This document shows, in pieces, positions 57,501 to 64,000 of a stretch of DNA of 64,000 nucleotides. Below the pieces are notes generated by a model. That model did no database searches and was not told the DNA's origin. It worked only from the letters and a program-made list of their open reading frames with translations. Every line of letters begins with the position of its first letter. Position 1 is the stretch's first letter. Position numbers and translations under genes: made by a program. The stretch comes from Maea johnstoni (Eukaryota; Annelida; Polychaeta; Spionida; Magelonidae): positions 28,345,565 through 28,409,564 of the forward strand of contig OZ012700.1 in NCBI GenBank assembly GCA_963942565.1, in the 5' to 3' direction.

Positions 57501-60500
57501 CCAATAATGTAATAACTCCCAATGATGTAATAACTTCCCGAGCGTGTTATAATATTTACCAATAATGTAATAACTTACCAATAATGTTATAATATTTAGC
57601 AATAATGTAATAACTCTGGGTTGCCGATCGTGTTATAAACTTCACCAATAATGTAATAAACTTTAAGATTTAACATATATGCACTATTTTCTGGTGTCCT
57701 TAATTATTGCCTCCAATAACTCAGTTTTAAAAGGAGTTGGCCTTTATGCACTTTAATCTTGTATTCTTAATTGCCTAAATAACTTGATTTTAAAAAGTGA
57801 CAGTATATCAAATGAGAATATGCTCTTATGCTTGTCAACCTGTCTACTCGGGAAAGCAAAATGGCTTTAAAGAATGATAAACAAGGAAACCTAACTACTA
57901 AGGCCACATTAAACAGTAAATGTAAGGATTTAAACATTTCTAAGGATTTGAACATTTATAATATTTACCAATAATGTAATAACATTTCCTTGCAATATAT
58001 GAACCCACTTAATAGGCTCATTTGACATCAGCTTTGGTATTTATCAAGTTCACCCCACTATAGTGGTCACCAACTGAAGATAGGAAATCATTCGGGAGGT
58101 GACCTTGCTAGAAAGTTTCCAGCAATCATATATAAGTGCAAATTTAGATGCAAATGAAAATGTTATAACTTAACTAATGATGTTATAAACTTCCCGATAA
58201 TGTTATAATTTTTACCAATAATGTAATAACCCTACCGATAATGTTATAATTTTACCTATAATGTAATTACCCTACCAACAATGTAATAAACTTCCTGATA
58301 ATGTTACAATTATTACCAATTATGTAATAACTTCTCCTTGGAATATATGAACCCATTTGGAAAGCTCATTTGATCTCAGGCTCGATAGTTATAAATGTCA
58401 CCCTCCCTATAGTGGTCAACAACTGTAAGTGCGAGATCATCAGGGAAGGTGAACTTACTGGACAGATTCAAACAAACATATCTTAGTGCATGTTACAAAT
58501 AAAAATGATAATGTTATAGCCAATAAATTAATAACTCTACTGATAATGTTATAACTTAACCAATAATGTTATAAACCTTCCGATAATGTTATAATTTTTA
58601 CCAATAATGTAATAACCCTATCGATATTGTAATAAACTTCCTGATAATGTTATAATTTTTACCAATAATGTAAGAACTTCTACTTGCAATATATGAAACC
58701 ACTTGAAGGTTTCACTTGATCTCAGATTTGATATTGATAAATGTCATCCTTTTTCAGTTTTAGTGACATTTATCAATATCAAATCTGAGATCAAGTGAGC
58801 CCTTCATGTGGGTTGATATATTGCAAGTAGAAGTTTTTACATTATTGGTAAAAATTACAACATTATCAGGAAGTTTATAACATTATCGGTAGGGTTCAGC
58901 AAACATATCTAAGTACAAATTGAAGATGGAAATGACAATGTTATAACCTAACCATTAATGTAATAACCCTACTGATAATGTAATAAACTACCTGATAATG
59001 TTATTATTTTTATCAATAATGTAATAACCCTATCGATAATGTAATAAACTTCCCGATAATGTCATATTTTTACCAATAATATAATAACCCTATTGTTAAT
59101 GTTATAATTTTTACCAGTAATGTAATAACCCTACCGATAATGTCATAATTTTTACCAATAATGTAATAACCCTACCGATAACGTTATAATTTTTACCAAT
59201 AGTGTAATAACTTCTCCTTGCAATATATGAAACCACTTGAAAGGCTCATTTGATCCCAGCTTTGATATTTATAAATGTCACCATCTCTGCAGTGGTCACC
59301 AAATGAAAGTCTGAGATCGTAAGGGTAGGTGACCTTACTGAACAGGTTCCAGCAAAAATATATAAGGGCAAATTAAGATGCCAATGATAATGTTATAACT
59401 CAACCAATAATGCTATAAACCTCCCGATAATGTTATAATTTTTACCAATAATGTAATAACCCTACCGATAATGTAATAAACTTCCTGATAATGTTATAAT
59501 TTTTTACCAACAATGTAATAACTTCTACTTGCAATGTATGAACCCACTTGAAGGGCTCACTTGATCTCAGATTTGATATTGAAAAATGTCACCCTTTTTT
59601 AGTGGTCACCACCTGGTTAGGTTCCAGCAAACAAAGCTAAGTGCAAATTGAAGATGGAAATGATAATGTTATAACCTAATCATTAATGGAATAACCCTAC
59701 CAATAATGTAATAAACTTCCTGAGAATGTTATTATTTTTACCAATAATGTAATAACCCTACTGATAATATAATAAACTATTCGAAATCATTAAAAAAAAA
59801 TGGGTGTAAAATCTGAACAAAGCAAAAATTTGAAAGAATCACATATCTTTCCCTCTGCATGGATCTTTTCTTACTTACAAAAAGAATGGTGGTTAGCGGT
59901 CACTCTTTGTGGTTGTGAGCTACGTTCAAAAGAACTATGTCACTTTTCCTGTGTTTTGCCCCTAATATCCAACCCCCTGTGGTGAAGATATTCTTTTAGT
60001 CCTAGATACATTCCTTACCTAGAAACCTGTCAGGAAATATATGCTCTATGGACAAATAAAAGCAGGTTTTACCAAAATATGATTTTCATAAAATACCCGC
60101 ATAAGCCACCTTAAATCAACAAAGAAGTCACTAAATTACCAGCAGTTTTGGAATGTTCACCCTGTGAGATGAAAGAAGAATAGTGCCTCTAGTATTCTGA
60201 TTCCTTCGTAGTATTGGAAATTAAGAACAAAGAATGACTCATTCATCGATGCCAAGCTCATCTCCTGAAAGACCATTAGCACTTCCTACAATTTGCTGTT
60301 ACCCTCTAAATGTATTGTTATTGGATGCGTGTCTCCACTGAAGAATAAACCATTGACAATTTTAACTGATTTTGTCCATCCATACAGAATGATAGATTTG
60401 TTTGTTTGGCTGAAGGCTCATGAATACATGTAGGTCATTAGGTACCACACTGTTTTACAATATGGAACGGTTTCACATTTGAGCCAGCTGTGGGCCACTG

Positions 60501-61338
60501 CATCATGCAAAAACACCATTGGATGCCAAACCCACGGAGTAAACTGGAGACCCAAACCCAAAATCGGGACATCCCCCTACTCTTACAAATAGTAAATATT
60601 ATAAGTTTATAACATCATTGGTTAGGTTATAACACTATCATTTGCATCTTAATTTGCACTTAAATATATTTGCTGGAACCTTTCTAGTAAGGTCAGCTCC
60701 CGATTGATCTCCTATCTTGAGTTGGTGACCACTATAGTGAGGGTGAACTTGATAAACATCAAACCTGATGTCAAATGAGCCTTTCAAGTGGGTTCATATA
60801 TTGCAAGGAGAAGTTATTACATTAATGGTAAATACTATAAATGTTTAAATCCTTAGAATGGTTATAATCCTTACATTTACTGTTTAATGTGGCCTTAGTA
60901 GTGAGGTTTCCTTGTTTACAAGTTTCTAAAGTCATTTTGCTTTCCTAAGTAGACAGGTTGACAAGCATAAGAGCATATTCTCATTTGATACACTGTCACT
61001 TTTTAAAATCAAGTTATTTAGGCTATTAAGAATACAAGAATATAGGGCATAAAGGCCAACTCCTTTAAAACTAAGTTATTGAAGGGAATAAGGACACCAG
61101 AAAATAGTGCATATATGTTAAATCTTACAGTTTATTATATTATTGGTAAAGTTTATAACACAATTGGTAACCCAGCGTTATTACATTATCAGTTGAGGTG
61201 TTATAACATGATCAGTAACCCACAATATTACATCATTGGTAAATATAATAACATAATCGGTAAGTAATTACATTATTGGTAAATATCATAACACAATCGG
61301 GAGATTATAACATTATTCGGAGTTTATTACATTATTGG
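57501..61338. mobile_element. AATAATGTAATAAC foldback element, 3.8 kb
   Basis: Both ends begin CCAATAATGTAATAA reading inward. The terminal 450-750 bases are inverted copies: 57660-57960 and 60840-61130 share TTTAACATATATGCACTATT, GGCCTTTATGC and AGAATATGCTCTTATGCTTG in opposite orientation. Between them run higher-order units of about 350-400 bases made of a unique block (CAATATATGAACCCACTTG ... GTGGTCACCAACTGAA) and strings of ACCAATAATGTAATAACCCT and CGATAATGTTATAATTTTT. A secondary hairpin of about 280 bases lies at 58616-58893, and 59780-60590 is unique and non-coding. No duplication of target sequence could be fixed. Inserted in the intron between exons a and b. Confidence 0.75.
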
Positions 61339-61754
61339 CACCAAATTTGAATGATGCACATAATCACGGTAAATCTGAGTTCCTTAATTGCAATATTCCA
61401 ATCAGGACGGACCTTCATTGACATGTGTGTGTTCGATAAACAGAGAATATGTTTCACAGCATAAGTCACGTGGTTCAAAGAAAGATGTAATTAATCTTTA
61501 TTCATTTACCTAGGTTCCAATGTTGCAATAAACCCATTTTAACAATCACGCATTTTGTTCATAGCTCGAACTGATTATCTTGAAAGGACCACACACGAGT
61601 ATTACGATCATCTATGATTGAAAAAAAAACGGATTGATTCGCGAAATCTGGATCCATTAATATTTATGCAATACCGTACCTATTTCATTGCTATTTTTTC
61701 ATATAACTTTTGCCCTCTCTGATTTACCTAAATCAAACTTAAAGCTCAACTTAC

Positions 61755-61832
61755 TCTGTGACTTCTCTTGGAAGAAATGAATTCCTTCCACTCATCTTTA
61801 ATCTGCCAGGCAGTCATTAGAATGACAAGCAC
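61755..61832 (-). CDS. Channel gene, S2-end exon a
   Basis: Acceptor TTCTTTTTCAG, perfect donor AGA/GTAAGT. 26 codons: VLVILMTAWQIKDEWKEFIS then SKRSHR. The end of a transmembrane helix followed by a basic cytoplasmic segment fits the end of S2 in TRP-type channels. Phase 0 at both ends, continuing into exon b. Earlier exons (S1, ankyrin or other N-terminal domains) must lie to the right of 64000. Confidence 0.75.
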
Positions 61833-61867
61833 CTGAAAAAGAAATCAGTTTTAGGTCATCCTATCTT

Positions 61868-62540
61868 TAACCCATTCATGCCTGCCCGTATGAATTGTTC
61901 CTACTATTTTCCTGTAGGAATCCTATAGGAATGCTCCAGGATCGGGAATCCTATCTGTAAAGCACCCAAAACAGCTTAAAAGTTTTGATGCTATTTTTCC
62001 AACAGAATCATCCCATTTAAAATGTTTGGTGGCAAAATGTTGACAAGAACCCAAGCCTCAAAGTTCCTTCAAATATTTTGTAAAATCATGCATTATTGCT
62101 AATGAAGTTATTTTCCTAAGTATTTTAGCTCCAGACGACAATAATCAAATACTGTAGAACACACAATGTTAGCGTCTGTTTATATATAACGTACATAGCG
62201 TGTGGTTCCGCTTCGCTATATATAAAAATGCTGTACTTTTTTCTTACTGTACTGGCGCTGTCAACAGCGGCTACCGTCGCTAACATAAAGATACGTTATG
62301 ATGCAAAAATTCCGCAATTCGCTATATTTGGGACACGCGTCATATATGTGTTCTCCAGTAGTAGCCGAAGCATGAATAGGTTTACCCATTCATGCCTGGA
62401 AATCTCCTTGATATGGGCTGTTCCTACCTCATTTTTTACAAATCTTACACATTTTGTGCTGAAATTAAGCAAGAGAGCTTATTTAAACTTCTATGTTGCA
62501 TCAATTTGGATCAAATTCAAAATTCAACCTTTCTAATTCC
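61868..62540. repeat. TTAACCCATTCATGCC repeat, two partial copies
   Basis: TTAACCCATTCATGCCTG at 61869 and TTTACCCATTCATGCCTGG at 62382 start two related stretches containing TATGNNTTGTTCCTAC and, in the first, TTCCTTCAAATATTTTG, which links them to the repeat family of 1-465. Between them, around 62170-62350, is a GC-richer insert with TATATATAAAA and CGCTGTCAACAGCGG. Confidence 0.45.
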
Positions 62541-63159
62541 ACCCACGCATATATGCGTTTGTGGTAACATAACCCTGAGAACCTGATGCATGCATATATG
62601 TCTACGAGGTTGTTTCGATAGCAGCCGTTGTCGGGGATTAGGTTGGATAGACAATGCAGATCAAAGCAGCTCAAACTACATACTCCATGTTTATTTCAGG
62701 ACACACAGACACACAGGTATACTCTGGAGCTCTCTATGGCCAGACACGTAAACTATCTCACTGATGCCCTCTATTAGCAATATGGTAAACTAAAATAGAC
62801 TTCACTTAACAGAGGTAATCAAATTAATCTAGAGAAGAGCATGACTAGCCATTCTAAAAGACTCCCTACATAGCTTGAACATTAGGCAATTGGCTGTCAG
62901 ATTCAAAATTCCTTTATGTATAATTTAGCAGATTTTGGGATGGACCCCAGCCAGCGGTACAACAAGCAGCATCATAAATCAAATGAAAGCTAAGAATCTC
63001 AGGATTCAGAAACTGTCCAATGCCGGAACCGAAAAGTTGTACAGCAGGAGATATCGAGATGTTTCCTTGGCAACCTTTTTGAAGTAGCGAAAACACTGAA
63101 AAAATACTCTTCAATCCAGTTCTTGTTTGGTGGCCTTCCTACCAATATTTCTCATTCAA
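62541..63159. other. Unassigned stretch
   Basis: No exon, RNA or element supported. Confidence 0.3.
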
Positions 63160-64000
63160 ATTACTCTTGATGATTAATAAGGTCCTTGTCTAGTAAAAAA
63201 TGTAAAATAAAATTTTGAAGTTGTGTCTGCTCTGAGTGACCTCCCATTTAGGGTACATATGTAGAAACCGGTAAGAATCGACATTTTTGTACTTTAAAGT
63301 TTGAATAAAAGGCATATATGAAGTTGTTCAGGCAGGCAATAGATGCATTTGAAAGGTAGACACTATAAGATTTCATTTGATGTATCTTTAGACCCCCTTG
63401 CACATTTTTCTATCAAACAATTGGCTTCATACATAGTAGCTGTATTGAAGGCTACATACAGCAACTTGGTGAAAACTCACCCAATGACCATCTCATTCCA
63501 GTCGTGTGGCTTCTTAGCGCTATCCTTTATTCAACTTATTCTTGGCAGTTAATAAGGTCTTTGTCCAGCGAAATCATTGAAGACAAATGCATAAGATGTG
63601 TGTTGTACTGAGTGACCCCACAAAAAGCCCACATTAAGGGTAATTAAGTAGAAATAGGAAAATGCATTGTAATTATGGAAATATTTGTTTAAATAAGAGT
63701 AATATTTAGTATATGCAGGCATACAATGTGTATTTTCATAAAGTAGAAACTGTGAGCAATCGATAATATCAAACCCCTTGCACATATTCTTTTCATTAAG
63801 AATATGGCGTCATACATAGTAGCAGTAGTGAGGGCTATATACAATAGCTTGGTAAAAACTCACTTAATGACCATCTCACTTTACTCTTGTGGCTTCTTAG
63901 CATTGATTCTCATTCAACTTACTCTTGCCAGTTAATTAGATCCTTGTTTAGTGTAAAGAAATGTTAAATTTGTGTTTGCACTAAGTGACCCCATGATTAG
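63160..64000. repeat. ~380-bp tandem repeat running off the window
   Basis: Two full units (63160-63535 and 63536-63918) and the start of a third share TTAATAAGGTCCTTGTCTAG, CTGAGTGACC, CCCCTTGCACAT, CATACATAGTAGC and GTGGCTTCTTAGC. Units differ at roughly one base in five to seven. The array continues beyond 64000. Confidence 0.75.

Overview
This window looks like AT-rich, intron-rich nuclear DNA from a marine invertebrate (deuterostome or lophotrochozoan; I cannot name the species). The basis is a spliced TRP/polycystin-type channel gene with metazoan splice sites, a Penelope-like retroelement with a GIY-YIG domain, two LINE fragments, hAT-type elements, and many foldback elements and MITEs. 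No prokaryotic operon, rRNA, CRISPR or convincing functional tRNA is visible.

Layout. 1-4280: intergenic DNA with small interspersed repeats. 4281-21057: a giant, almost perfect palindrome with 8.07 kb and 8.10 kb arms around a 606 bp spacer. It is flanked on both sides by the same 6-mer GGCCAG in direct orientation, as a target-site duplication would be. The arms carry head-to-head first exons, further candidate exons, an internal tandem duplication and a decayed protein-like region. 21058-25190: MITEs and a Tx1/L1-type LINE tail. 25195-61832, minus strand: ten mutually phase-compatible exons (two of them alternatives to each other) of one cation-channel gene, from the end of S2 through S3-S4, S5, pore and S6 to a charged, coiled-coil cytoplasmic tail. 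N-terminal exons should lie beyond 64000, and the 3' end was not found.

The introns of that gene are crowded with repeats. They include decayed copies of its own exons, a 60-bp minisatellite split by a MITE with a perfect 8-bp duplication, a long inverted repeat with promoter-like motifs (32.7-37.1 kb), MITEs with CCCAGTGGGCAC ends, a 5.2 kb hAT-type insertion (41010-46238, duplication TATTCAGG) containing a Penelope-like element, two smaller hAT MITEs and an 18-bp minisatellite, and two foldback elements built of short AT-rich motifs (49897-51345 and 57501-61338). 63160-64000 is a tandem repeat of about 380 bp.

The most unusual object is the 16.8 kb palindrome. It may be a transposed unit with enormous terminal inverted repeats, a recent inverted segmental duplication, or partly an assembly product; at least three point differences and microsatellite length differences separate its arms. 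All exon calls were made by eye from reading frame, splice sites and intron phase. No similarity search was possible.
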